A stretch of 64,000 bases of DNA from Pogonophryne albipinna (taxonomy: Eukaryota > Chordata > Actinopteri > Perciformes > Artedidraconidae): the NCBI GenBank assembly GCA_028583405.1, contig CM053250.1, forward strand, positions 39,753,142 to 39,817,141. The letters are read 5' to 3'. The position numbers were made by a program, and so were the translations under genes. Of the stretch, positions 45,193 to 56,332 are shown piece after piece. Every line of letters begins with the position of its first letter. The first letter of the stretch is position 1. The notes under the pieces are model-generated. The model was given only the letters and a program-made list of their open reading frames with translations. It did not search any database and had not been told where the DNA came from.

Positions 45193-45618
45193 AATATACT
45201 ACGTCTTGCCCTGTGGACCAACGTAGCTATTTCACGTTTTTTTGTGAGACTTGGTTGGCAGAAACTCAAACGGAACAGGCCGGTGACACCGGAGTATACA
45301 GCGCTGGAGTGAGGAGTCAAACTCAGCTCTGCAGCACTGCTTTGAAACTACGGAGTGGTGAGTGTCTTCTCTACTCCCTGTTCACACACGACTGCGTGGC
45401 CACACACAGCTCCAACGGCCTGATCACCGACGGCGTACAGAGGTTGAAAACCTGACATCTTGGTGCCAGGATAACAACCTCCATCTCAACGTCAGCAAAA
45501 CCAAGGAGTTGATTGTGAATTACAGGAAGCAGCAGAGAGAGGGACACGCCCCCATCACCATCAATGGGACTACGGTGGAGAGAGTCAGCAGCTTCAGGTT
45601 CCTCTGGGTCCACATCAC

Positions 45619-45694
45619 TGAGGACCTGACATGGACTCATCACTGAGGACCTGACATGGACTCATCACTGAGGACCTGACATGGACTCATCACA
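45619..45694 (+). repeat. 25-bp tandem repeat, three copies
   Basis: CACTGAGGACCTGACATGGA... repeated three times in the LINE; one extra copy shifts the frame. Confidence 0.9.
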
Positions 45695-45789
45695 CTAACA
45701 CCATCACCAAAACAGCTTGACAGCGGCTCTTATTCCTCCGCAGGCTGAGGAGGTTCAACATGGACTCCAGGATACTCTGCAACTTGTAC

Positions 45790-46072
45790 AGGTGCACCAT
45801 AGAGAGCATCCTGACCTTCTACAGGTGCACCATAGAGAGCATCCTGACCTTCTACAGGTGCACCATAGAGAGTATCCTGACCTTCTACAGGTGCTCCATA
45901 GAGAGGATCCTGACCTTCTACAGGTGCACCATAGAGAGCATCCTGACCTTCTACAGGTGCACCATAGAGAGGATCCTGACCTTCTACAGGTGCACCATAG
46001 AGAGCATCCTGACCTTCTACAGGTGCACCATAGAGAGCATCCTGACCTTCTACAGGTGCACCATAGACAGTA
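45790..46072 (+). repeat. 33-bp in-frame minisatellite in the LINE ORF
   Basis: Eight full units and a partial ninth, period 33 bp, each encoding R-C-T-I-E-S-I-L-T-F-Y (variants C-S-I-E-R and C-T-I-E-R). The unit corresponds to one 11-residue stretch of the normal LINE protein expanded in place. Confidence 0.95.
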
Positions 46073-47405
46073 TCACCAGGACGGAGCTGCCATCCATGGA
46101 GGACCTATACACCCAGCGGCTCAGGAAGAAAGCCCACAGGATTATAAAAGACCCCCATCACCCCAGCCACAAACTGTTGTCTCTGCTGCCATCTGGCAGG
46201 CGTTACCGTAGCATCAGGACTAAAACCACCAGACTCAGGGACAGTTTCATCCCACAGGCCATAAGACTATTACACACCTGAGCTTGCACTATTTGTATTG
46301 TTGTTATTTTTTTATGTCTTGGAATTACATTGTTGAGGAACCTCTGACCAAAGGTTTTCATTCATTATAAAACTACACTGTAGTTGTGTATATGATATGA
46401 CATTAAACCTCTGAATCTTGAATCACATGTTTTGATTACAATTATTGATGCATTAAAGGTCTCCTATCATGCAAAATGCACTTTTTTACGTATTTTATAC
46501 ATAAATATGTATCCCGGTGTGTCAGGGAACTCACAAAGTGTTAGAAAACAAAACCCTTCTCTTTTCCTCCCTTCCAAAATCTCAAAAAATTAACAACGGA
46601 AGCTGATGCAGACTTGCTGCCGATACGACGTAATATCGGAAATGTGGGCTGGCTTTACGCCCATGGCCCGATCAGAAACCTTTCTATCAGAAACAATGCA
46701 GGACGTGTTTTGGACGTTATATGGTCTTTGTTTACATTAGCAAGCCTCGCTAACACTCAGAGCTAACTGGAGAGAGCATGTGTAAAAAAGCAGGAAATAA
46801 AAAAAGGAACTCACCTTGTAGTAATCCCGCAAGAGAAAAAGCATTTGAGCGCCATACTGTTTCAGAAATAATCATTGATGTGGTATGGAACATGATATGA
46901 TAGAGCATTTCATCACAGCAGCATTTAGCTGAGAATCTCTCTGTAGAATTCTGAGCAGGCATTAGCTACATTTTTCTAACAGGGCGGAAACAGAAGGATA
47001 TGAGGGATGTCCAAAATGCATGATCTGTTTGCAGGGGCGCCGCCAGGGATTTTGGGCCCCATGAAAATATATCACATTGGGCCCCACCACCAGGCACAGG
47101 CCACTTTGTTTATAAATTACTTCGAGGGCCGTACCAAATGGTCTAGCGGTCCGTATACGGCCCGGGGGCCGGAGGTTCCCCACCCCTGCTTTAATATAAT
47201 AACATTAGTATTAATATCATAACCAAAATGTCTGTGATTAACATTTTGTTTACAGACTGATCACTCAATGCTTCAAACTGTCCATCATCCTAAATAGACT
47301 AAAAGCAGTTTTTTGTTTTATATAGATCATTGGCTATGTGGGAAAATACTGTGTTTGAAATGTATAATTTAAATTAGATGTTAGCTTTTTGTTATATATA
47401 TATAT

Positions 47406-48662
47406 TAGGGGTGTAACGGTACACGTACCCGTACCGAAATTATTCGGTACGGGCCCTTCGGTTCGGTACACGTGTGTACCGAAGTGTACCGAACGAATAT
47501 AACGTTAAAAGTAAAAAATTGAGAACGTGAACAACTTCTTGGAAGTAATCTCAGGTGCTGCGTCGCAGCATTCAGAGTAATTTCCTCACATTGGGCTCAT
47601 CGCGTCATAGAGCGAGCAAGTCATTTCATTGGACGAGAGGCATACTATGAGAGCTGGTCACAGGCATGCGTTCAAATTTAGTCAGTAATTTGAGGAACTG
47701 TCGAAATGGCGAACGCAGATAAAGTTGAGCTCGAAAATCCTCCAGCATCATTGAAGTCTCCGGTTTGCGAACATTTTGGTTTCGCAGTTATGTACAAGGA
47801 TGACGGACAAAGACAGGTGGACCGAACCAAAGCTGTTTGTCGGCATTGTTCAACTAAAATTGGTTACGCGGCTGGCAATACATCAAACCTGCACACTCAT
47901 TTGAAAAGGCATCACCCGAACGTGAATATTACCGGTACCAAAAGAAAAAGGACTGAAGTGCAAACCCAACTCCCACTAGCATTTAAGCCTCCACCACTCG
48001 CAACAAGTTCAGACCGAGCCAAAGCTATTACAAATGCCAAATATCCTTATGTTGCCATGTTAGCAAAGCGCTACCTGGCTGTATCTGCTACTACCTCTGT
48101 CCCTAGCGAGAGGGTGTTCTCCACAGCAGGAGACATTGTTAGTGCCAGCAGGTCTGCCCTTTCGGCAAGCAATGTGGACAAGTTCATTTTTCTTTAAAAG
48201 AAACATGAAAATACAATGACAAGCAAGTCATAATGTCAAACTGGCTGCTTAGGTACTAGTACAGTACAGTTCTAATACAGATTATTTCAGTTCATCGAAA
48301 TGCTGCACCATATGTTTATTTTTATTATATTTTGTATTTATTTGAGTGAATATTCACGGTTTAATAATAATTAAAAACCCAAAACTAATAGTTTATGTTT
48401 TGTGAGTACTAGTACAGTAAAGTTCAAATACAGATTATTTCAGTTCATCGAAATGCTGCACCTTAATGTTTATTTTATTATATTTTGTATTTATTTGAGT
48501 GAATACATTATTCACAGTTTAATAATAATAACAAAATATATATATATATTTTATGTTTTGTGATAATTTTTTCTGCTGTACCGAAAACGTACCGAACCGA
48601 ACCGTGACCTAAAAACCGAGGTACGTACCGAACCGAAATGTTTGTGAACCGTTACACCCCTA
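47406..48662 (+). mobile_element. ZBED-type hAT element, layer 3
   Basis: 15-bp inverted ends TAGGGGTGTAACGGT; duplication ATATATAT (47398-47405, 48663-48670) within a TA-rich site. It encodes the 163-residue protein at 47706-48197. Confidence 0.9.
47706..48197 (+). CDS. Internally deleted hAT (ZBED-like) transposase, 163 aa
   Basis: Residues about 17-72 form a BED zinc finger: S-P-V-C-E-H-F-G-F, later C-R-H-C and H-T-H-L-K-R-H-H. Residues about 110-163 are the hAT C-terminal dimerisation domain: Y-P-Y-V-A-M-L-A-K-R-Y-L, then S-V-P-S-E-R-V-F-S-T-A-G and S-A-S-N-V-D-K-F-I-F-L. Full-length relatives are several hundred residues long; the RNase H-like catalytic core is missing, but the two end domains are joined in one open frame. 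Either a deletion derivative or, possibly, a binding-and-dimerising repressor. Expression is unknown. Confidence 0.85.
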   Translation: MANADKVELENPPASLKSPVCEHFGFAVMYKDDGQRQVDRTKAVCRHCSTKIGYAAGNTSNLHTHLKRHHPNVNITGTKRKRTEVQTQLPLAFKPPPLATSSDRAKAITNAKYPYVAMLAKRYLAVSATTSVPSERVFSTAGDIVSASRSALSASNVDKFIFL

Positions 48663-48891
48663 ATATATATATATATTTTGTATTCCAGTCTCCCTTCAAA
48701 TATGTTAAGCGGCATGTCATTCAAGACAATGCTGCTCACCTCCTTCAGTTGGGAGAAAAGCTGGTTCAGGTTCAGCCTTATGGGGGGACAGGGCTGCTGA
48801 GCCTAAAGATGGATCTGTTGGACCTGGCACCAGGGGGAGGGACAACTGATTTAGTATGAATAGGCGCTAAAAATGTGCCTGCATTTATTAA

Positions 48892-49267
48892 AGGTAGGTA
48901 GGTAAGAATGGAGAAACCAGCTCGAGTGCGCTAAAATTTGAAAGTACACAAAAAATCTGTCCCTTCTTTCAGAGTTCCTTACAGAGCCCCTCCTCCAACA
49001 CACACGAACGCACACATGACCAATGAGGGCACGAGATAAGCTTGTGCACAGTTGGAAGGCTGACAGGCAGGTAGGCCATCCAGTTACTTTAGCCGGGCTG
49101 GCTCAGATGATTGGTCGTGCTTTTTACAGCGCCACGGCTTCCAGAGATGACATTCTTGTATGTATTTATTGTCAGAGCATTTAATATATTCATTGCTATC
49201 GGGATGTTAAGAGCATTCCATGGAATATAACAAAAAGTGTTTCTGAAGTGAATTACCTACCCCACCT
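48892..49267. mobile_element. TTAA-flanked MITE, family B copy 2
   Basis: AGGTAGGTAGGTAAG ... TTACCTACCCCACCT between TTAA (48888-48891, 49268-49271). Confidence 0.82.
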
Positions 49268-50747
49268 TTAAATATCAGCTAAAAGAGCAGTGAAATTAAA
49301 GACCTCTGAACTTTCTGTAAAGATATTAATAGTACTTAATGTCAGCTTAGTAAACAAAAAAACATTAGCTAACAGACTAATTTGCACCACTCATGGACCA
49401 CACCCACCTTTTCTTGTGAAAAACTGGGTGACATACTGTCGCCCTTTAGTCCCTCTCTCTTGTCTTTCTCTCCTTTCTCTTCTTTTCTTACAGCCTGACT
49501 TTGTTGGTCGTTGAAACATGGTACAACACGTCTTACGTAGGCTAAGTACTAGCATCCCTCCTCACATGCTTTCACTCTCTGCAAGTGCCGGTGCCGCACC
49601 GCGTTTGGAGGCAGGACCAAACCATTACATGTAAATAGAAGGGGGTGTACAGAGGCTTTGGGTAATTAACTTTTGGAAGAAAATAAGTTAAATGAATCGT
49701 AAGTTTAGTGAGTACTTTATCAATATAACGTTCTATTAATATATTAATTATTGAGGATTGATGAAAGGTTACTTACATTTTTTTCTTAATGTTCTAAACA
49801 TTTTGGGGCCCCTGTCAGTCGCTGGCCCTTAAATCGTCCTAACTTTTCACCCCCTTACGGCGCCCCTGTCTGTTTGGTATTTTGAGCAAAACACATCATG
49901 GACATGTTTTTTATATATTTGTATCAGTGGCGAACCGTCAGGGCCTTCAAGATATTCAGAGAATACCCTGGAACACTCAGATAAAACAAACAAAAAATCG
50001 ATTTAATTATATAAATAAAATGTAATAAAATGTACAGTATATAAAATGAATAAATGAGAATGGTATCTGTGTTGTTGATCTGTAATATTACAGTATTACG
50101 TTGATTTGTTTGTCCTTCTCGGACCATGCACTACGCATTTCAGTGGTTTTGTGTTAGAAAAGAAAGCAACCAATCAGATCTTGTTCTGGGTCTCTGGGTA
50201 GAATATCCTTCAACCAAGGTATTCTACATCCTTGATAGAATGCCCTGGCCGTTGCACTGAATGAGAGCGTACGTTTGGACTGACAGTTTGATCAACCAAT
50301 CATATATTGATTTGTAGCCAATGGGCGTATTCTTTCAGAGTTCCCCTCGGTTCCAGGGTATTCTAGAAGGCCCGCTAGTTAACTGGCTCGAGACAGATTA
50401 TCTAGATCAGGGATCACCAGCTACATTTGTCCAAGGGCCAACATGTTTTATATAGCTCAGAATTTAGAAGTTGTTGACGGGGGGGGGGGGCACATAAAGC
50501 TTAGCAGACTCTTCACGCTAACGAAGGATCACTTCTAGGCCGGGTTGGGAGGGTTACTTTGTAAATGTAAAAAGTTACTGAATACTGAATACATGCTCTG
50601 GAAGTAATCAGAATACAGTTACCTGTCTTAAACAAGTAACATATTCCGTTACTTTTGGAATACTTTCTTTTTCCATAACAGATGGGTATGTTTTGGTGAA
50701 CAGGATATTTTACTGTTTTAATGGCTTATCAAGAACTCAAACACAAC

Positions 50748-50925
50748 ATCTCGGTGTCATTATGGACAGCTCTCTCATCTGCACCCCACATAAAAAACAT
50801 CTGCATTCTTTGTACTGTCTTAAACCTTTCCTTAGAATATGTTATGAATTGTAAGGTGTCCTTGGGTGCTTTGAAAGGCGCCCCTAAATAGAATGAATTA
50901 TCATTATTATTTATTATCTGAAACG
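50748..50925 (+). mobile_element. LINE 3' fragment in family A copy 3
   Basis: Encodes L-G-V-I-M-D-S-S-L then a tail AAGGTGTCCTTGGGTGC and ATTATCATTATTATTTATT. It is absent from family A copy 1 at the matching place (near 7850). Confidence 0.7.
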
Positions 50926-51205
50926 ATGTAATAACTTTTACAACTTTTTCCAGTCACTTGCCCCATGCATTCAGCAGCAGCAGGCCATTCACTTTGATTT
51001 GATCCCGTTATGAAATGTCATCATTTCCACAATAAATAAATGCTACATAAACGTTCTCTTGCAAATTGTATCTAACCATCTCCGTTTCTAACTTTCAATA
51101 CATTTTAAAAGAGATCTCTCTCTCTCATCTGCGTGCGAGGGCGGGGCCTCACAGACACGCTGCATCTCTCTCTCGCTCAACAGACATGCTGCAGCGCTGT
51201 GCAGT

Positions 51206-51978
51206 CGTGATGGGAATTCCGGCTCTTCTTGGTAAGCCGGATCATTTGGCTCGGCTCACCAAGAAGAGTCGGCTCCCAAACGGCTCTTCAGTTTACCACA
51301 TATTATACCTTATAATTAAATCAAATGAAGCCCTGTTTTGACTAATGATTTATACGTACACATATATCACTTCAATTATTCAATACATCCTTTGTACTGA
51401 AGTATTCAAAAGTAAAAATGACATGTTTAATATAAATGATTTGCTGTGGCCAAATGTTTTCATTGCATTTACAGACCCTTAACTCTCTGATCCCACCCAA
51501 TGAATGCACTGACTTGCTTGTAGAACCACGCTACACAAAGCAGATAGCAACACCTATAAAAACTTAAGCATAGACATTTAGAAAAAAGGGGCTACTGTAT
51601 CAACATTTTAAAATTATATTTAAAGAAAAGGCCCTGACAAAACAGCAGGGCTCTATTTCAGTATTAACTATAGAAAAAAAGACAGCAACAGCTGACATCA
51701 AATCTTTGCTGAGCCTAAGGATAATCATAAATAAATAACATAGTGAAAATAAATATATTGCAATGCTCAAAACAGCAGCATCCAACCGTCTCTAATCCTT
51801 GGATATTACATGTCACTGCATGCATGCACGGAGCAGCTGTAGCGCGGAGATCATCATATCATTCTGTCTTGTATTACTTAACAAAACAAAAACAAAAAAC
51901 GTCTCGTTCGCGGGCGCGAGCCGGCTACCGTCGTTCACTTAAAAGAGCCGGCTCTTTGAGCCGGCCGACACATCACTA
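51206..51978. mobile_element. GTGATGGGAATTC-type element, layer 5
   Basis: Left end GTGATGGGAATTCCGG, right end CACATCACTA, related to the 9336-10693 family. Subterminal GAGCCGGCTC-like motifs occur at both ends. A clear target duplication was not found. Confidence 0.6.
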
Positions 51979-52734
51979 CTGTAGTGCAGTGTGCACACAG
52001 TTCTGCCGGTAATGAATATTACATTTTGTGAGGAAACTTTTCCACCAATAATTCCAATAAGTATTCCTAAATGTATTCACTTCAGGTTTACGAAAGTAAC
52101 TGTAATCAGATTACTAGTTTTTCAAATGTAACGCCAGCTGAATACAGTTAGCCTACTTTTGTATTCTGATTACGTAACGCCGTTACATGTATTCCGTGAC
52201 AACTAACCCAACCCGGCTTCTAGGCTACTGTCCGGCATCTCCTGCCTCTCTGTTGGACTCTGTCACTGCGGGGCTACTGCTGTGGTGCGGAGCGCACGAA
52301 GCAGACTCTTCACAACGAAGGATCACTTCTTCTTCAAGGCAGGGAAGGTTTCGCAGTACACAGTCTACTGTCCCGCAGCTGCTGCCTCTCTGTTGGACTC
52401 CGGTACTGCACCTTACTCACGAGACGTTGTAAAAAAAAAAATGGGTGGGGGGCGAACGCACTAACCACTCCGCCAACGCCACAGTCACCCCCGTCGTGCG
52501 GGCCGGATGAGAATGTCTGGCGGGCTGGATGTGGCCCGCGGGCCGCCAGTTGGTGGTCACTGATCTAGATGAATGCGACGAAGCAATTCATGCCGTTTTA
52601 TTGCTTTTAACGTTGAAATGACAAGTGCAACAGGTGAAGATGAAGTTGTTGCGGAATTGTTGTGAGTACCCTTTTCAAGACGACAATGCAGTGAAAAGAC
52701 GGATATTATAATGCCGCGGGGGAGGGGGTGTGTG

Positions 52735-52880
52735 CAGTGGGGGCGCCAGAGATTTTCTCTAGGGGGTGCTGTGGGGTAGCTTGACGTTTCATAGAGGGTG
52801 CTCAAACATTAAGGGTTTCCCATTAATGCACAAGTGCTACAGTTGAATTTTCTACTGCAACAATCCACACACACACACAC

Positions 52881-52947
<67 letters not shown>

Positions 52948-54035
52948 GCACCCGCGACTGTAACAATGAAGGCTCGATAATCAGCTCACGGCATATAGGT
53001 GTAAGCAGGGGTAAAGTGCTATTTTTACAAGTGGGGAGTGGACCTCACGTCCTCTAGGAGGGTCCTCACCTCCTCTCGTGGGGTCCGAGGGCATGCTCCC
53101 CCGGGAAGATTTTTTTTAAATATTGAAGTTAAAAGCATCAATCTGGTGCACTTTGAGAGCAACATTAAGAGATCTATGGATACATCTCTCATCACCCATA
53201 TGAAACAGAACTGTAAACAGATTTTCTATTTCTTCATAGACATTTTACAAATCACTCCCCTTTTAAAACAAACCGTTTGAGACCCACTGAGATAACTAGA
53301 CTAAAGTTAACTATCTAAACACTGAGAGTCCTTTACTTCACCTGAGCTGAGGTTACCTGAGACTCTCCGTCTGACAGGAGAGAGTTCTCCCTTCACCTTG
53401 TTGTTGAAAAAGCTCCTTATACCCGTTAGCTTGGCTAGCTAGCACCAGATGCTAACCATAACGATCTCCGGTAGATACCCACCGGTGCGCGAGCTCTCTC
53501 TCTCGCTCGCTCGCGCACGCACACAAAATGGCTCGGGCCACCGCCACACACACACAGAGCAGAGCTTGAATGAAACACAGAGACCCAGAAGTAAGCTACT
53601 TGTACTCACGAGGCCTATTATGTGCAGAATCCCTCTCGCTTTCAGGTGGTTTTGATGGAGTGTCCACACATGGACGTTTAAGGACTAAAAAACGATTTTT
53701 TTTTTCACTTTGCTGTTAGCAAATCATTTGGCGCTCTAGCTAACGGGAAGTCACTCAAGTGTCACAAAGTAATTTAGCCTATGGGTAGGTCAAATATCGA
53801 ATGGGTGCTGGCCATTGGCCTATCATATCACCTGTGTTGGCTTTGTTTTTGGTCAAACATTTGTTTGTTTCACATTTGCATTGATGTAATCAATAATTTT
53901 TCTAATTAAATTTAATAATAATAATAATTTCCGAAAAAAAATAATATATATATTTCTTGGGGGTGCTTAGGGGGTGCTTTGGCAATCCTGGGGGCTGCTT
54001 CAGCACCCCCTAGCTCCCCCCTGGCGCCGCCCCTG
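52735..54035. mobile_element. hAT-like element, layer 3
   Basis: Ends CAGTGGGGGCGCCAG / CTGGCGCCGCCCCTG with exact duplication GGTGTGTG (52727-52734, 54036-54043). Contains (CA)n at 52865-52945 and the repeat shared with 15346-15480. Confidence 0.88.
53029..53170 (+). repeat. Dispersed repeat shared with 15346-15480
   Basis: Partner of the earlier entry; same orientation. Confidence 0.75.
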
Positions 54036-54311
54036 GGTGTGTGTGTCTACAGAAGGTCCCGTTGTGATAGACACGGTTCGCCACTGATTTGTATATATGA
54101 GACCCATAATATATGCCTAAAAAGACCATGATAGGAGATCTTTAAAGTGTTATCATAGCTGATAAAGGTGCAGCTAGTTTGAATGACTTTGTATACTGCA
54201 GAGTAGCTTGTGAATTTACTCAAGGTGGAACTAAAGTCTGATTTAAGACTTGATTATATTTCACATCATTAATCCAAATCTGTAAAGTAACTAAAGGGAT
54301 TAAATGAATGT

Positions 54312-54428
54312 AGTGGTGTAAAAGTACAAAGTAGCAACCCTATGGTAGCAACACATTTAAATACTCAAATAATGTACGAGTACTTCAAAATTGTACTAAA
54401 GTAAACTACTTAGTTACTTTACACCACT
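54312..54428. mobile_element. Short MITE, 117 bp
   Basis: Inverted ends AGTGGTGTAAAAGTAC / TTACTTTACACCACT. No other feature is seen between 54146 and exon 3. Confidence 0.55.
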
Positions 54429-54677
54429 GACAATTTACACAACATGCAGATTCACATGGGTCAAGCCAATGTAGGAAAACAATGTCTGTTCACATCCCGA
54501 GGACGAGGATGGTTGCCTAGCATCTCAACCATTAGCCTAGCTCCTGCTAACATATGATGTTTTTTCTCTCACATTTAAGGGGTCTCTAGATACTTGGGAC
54601 TCCTTTTAATTTTTTACAGCCGTGAAAAAGTTCATTTTACATAAAAATGTATTTTTTTATTTCCATGTATACACCAG

Positions 54678-54794
54678 GCCAATCAACTGTGGAGTTTGAG
54701 TGTATGGAAGAAACAAATCTGATCCTGATCCACTCCAACAAACTCAACTACACCAAGCTGAACAACACACACACTGCTCGGCTGATCGCTTCAG
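54678..54794 (+). CDS. anpep: Aminopeptidase N-like, coding exon 3
   Basis: Acceptor ACACCAG at 54671-54677, donor TCAG|GTAGGA. With the leftover G of exon 2 it reads [20 protein letters not shown], then N-K-L-N-Y-T-K-L...L-I-A-S. This matches the aminopeptidase N pattern (F-x-G-x-S-x-V-x-F-x-C...I-x-I-H-S-x-K-L-N-Y-T) in the N-terminal domain. It exits in phase 1. The next exon was not found before 64000. Confidence 0.85.
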
Positions 54795-54802
54795 GTAGGA
54801 CC

Positions 54803-54943
<141 letters not shown>

Positions 54944-54954
54944 TATGTAGTCTC

Positions 54955-56324
54955 CAGCGACGTGCGGTCAGGGGAGGCAGGTGAGGCAGAGCCTCACTTG
55001 TCATTCTCCAATGTAACGGAAAAAAAGAATAATAATACAAATAATAATAATAATAATAAAATGTGTCCACTGATCTGTGTTGTAAATGTGATTTCTGTAT
55101 GATTCCAATCGCTTTTTATAGTAAAAATCGGCTAATTTGCCGAGCTCCGCTACAACTACGGGGAGCGATGAGATTGAGAAGTGAGGCAGGGACGTGCTCT
55201 GCCTCACAGAAGCCCACAGTAACTTGCTGGAGCACGGGCACTAATTTAGCGCGGGCACTTATTTTGTGAGCGCGCTCAAGCCAGTTACTGTGTGGTGAGG
55301 TGAGGCACAGATGAGCTCTGCCTCACCTCAGAATGCGTCACCCCACAGAAACTGGCTGGAAAGCGGGCCCTAAGCGCATGCCTGCACCATCTCACTGTAT
55401 GTCACCAATGTAATGTTTGTAGATCCCTTTATTACATTTATCCTCGCCATCCATAGTCTCTAAATAACTTATTTCACGTATATATGATATTTAAGCTCGC
55501 TGGTCTCATCATACAACGGCAATGAACAAAGCACCAGGAGAGGCAGCCATAACCTCTGCCGCACTGAAGGGGGCGAACGTGAGCCCACAGGTTCTTGTTG
55601 CTCCTGTTATTCTACGCAGAGACGGTACAAACAACAAGCTAGGCTTTTGAAACTAGAGGAAGATAAGGAGGACTTTTACAAAAAAGTAATAAAGATTGTT
55701 GTCCAGAAGGATAGCATGGACTTCATCTTCAAGTCAAGGTAAGACCACATTTGTAATGAAAATTGGATCTTACTAAGAGAGAACAATCCAATATTTAGAT
55801 TTTGGGTAGGCTATCCTTTTGTTGAACGGTCTGTTTAAAATGAATCGAAGCATCAGACTAAAAAAGCTTTTGAAAATAACAGAATATTTCGATTAAAGGT
55901 GGGGTAGGTAAGTTTGAGAAACCGGCACGATATACACTTTTTGTTATATTCCATGGAATGCTCTTAACATCCCGATAGCAATGAATATCTTAAGTGCTTT
56001 GACAAAAAATACATAAAAACATTTCATCTGTGGAAGCCGTAGTACTGTAAAAAGCACGACCACTCATTTTAGCCGGCCCGGCTAAAATAACCTGCCTGTC
56101 AGCCTTCCATCTGTGCACAAACTTATCTCGTGCCCTCATTGGTCATGTGCGCGTTCGTGTGTGTTGGAGGAGGGGCTGTGTATTTTCAAATTCTAGCGCA
56201 CTCGAGCTGGTTTCTCCAAAATTACCTACCCCGCCACCTTTAAGGTCAAAATATATAATATTTGTAAATCTGACTCTGAAAGAGTCAGTGCCTCACCAGC
56301 CATGAACCTCACCGCACGTCACTG
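54955..56324. mobile_element. hAT-like element with exact GTAGTCTC duplication
   Basis: Ends CAGCGACGTGCGGT / ACCGCACGTCACTG; GTAGTCTC at 54947-54954 and 56325-56332. GCCTCAC repeats lie near both ends. A TTAA MITE is nested inside. Confidence 0.9.
55897..56239. mobile_element. TTAA-flanked MITE, family B copy 3
   Basis: AGGTGGGGTAGGTAAG ... TTACCTACCCCGCCACCT between TTAA (55893-55896, 56240-56243). Confidence 0.82.
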
Positions 56325-56332
56325 GTAGTCTC

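Larger units (their letters stand above)
45193..46434 (+). pseudogene. L2/CR1-type LINE, internally deleted, with 3' end
   Basis: Starts with an endonuclease-like E-T-W-L piece (45255), then jumps to the RT end (L-L-Y-S-L-F-T-H-D-C-V-A-T-H-S-S-N, 45369), W-C-Q-D-N-N-L-H-L-N-V-S-K-T-K-E-L-I (45450-45510) and F-R-F-L-W-V-H-I-T (45594). The segment carrying the A-D-D catalytic box is deleted. The C-terminal region T-E-L-P-S-M-E-D-L-Y...L-L-P-S-G-R-R-Y-R-S to R-L-L-H-T ends at 46281, and a 3' UTR ends TTAAACCTCTGAATCTTGAA. Two repeat expansions (25 bp and 33 bp) lie inside. Confidence 0.82.
47032..49868. mobile_element. hAT-like element, layer 2
   Basis: Ends CAGGGGCGCCGCC / GGCGCCCCTG with exact duplication TCTGTTTG (47024-47031, 49869-49876). 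It contains the ZBED element, a TTAA MITE and, at 47105-47195, the end of another hAT (...CCCCACCCCTG). Confidence 0.85.
50540..52216. mobile_element. hAT-like family A, copy 3, layer 4
   Basis: Ends CCGGGTTGGG / CCCAACCCGG, exact duplication CTTCTAGG (50532-50539, 52217-52224). It contains a LINE scrap and the element at 51206-51978. Confidence 0.9.
50408..52562. mobile_element. hAT-like element, layer 3
   Basis: Ends CAGGGATCACCA / TGGTGGTCACTG with exact duplication ATCTAGAT (50400-50407, 52563-52570). It carries the family A element. Confidence 0.9.
49925..54086. mobile_element. hAT-like element family D, long copy, layer 2
   Basis: Ends CAGTGGCGAACCGT / ACGGTTCGCCACTG, exact duplication ATTTGTAT (49917-49924, 54087-54094). 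It holds 50408-52562 and 52735-54035. Confidence 0.9.
46457..54141. mobile_element. Outer TTAA-flanked MITE of a five-layer nest
   Basis: Ends AGGTCTCCTATCATGC / CATGATAGGAGATCT between TTAA at 46453-46456 and 54142-54145. Its own sequence is only 46457-47023, 49877-49916 and 54095-54141; the rest is inserted transposons. Confidence 0.75.
22899..54677 (+). other. Intron 2 of the anpep-like gene (31.8 kb)
   Basis: Donor GTAATG at 22899; acceptor TTTATTTCCATGTATACACCAG ends at 54677. The intron contains the DIRS element with two ERVs, LINEs, and the 46457-54141 transposon nest. I see no missing exon inside: exon 2 and exon 3 join in phase at a Gly codon, and the protein aligns without a gap to the family pattern. 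Confidence 0.7.

Noticed and set aside
45790..46072. CRISPR-like array of 33-bp repeats
   Set aside because: Units are contiguous with no spacers, in a eukaryotic LINE ORF; an in-frame minisatellite.
52282..52464. Short + strand ORFs near 52.2-52.5 kb
   Set aside because: Within a nested hAT-like element; no family features.
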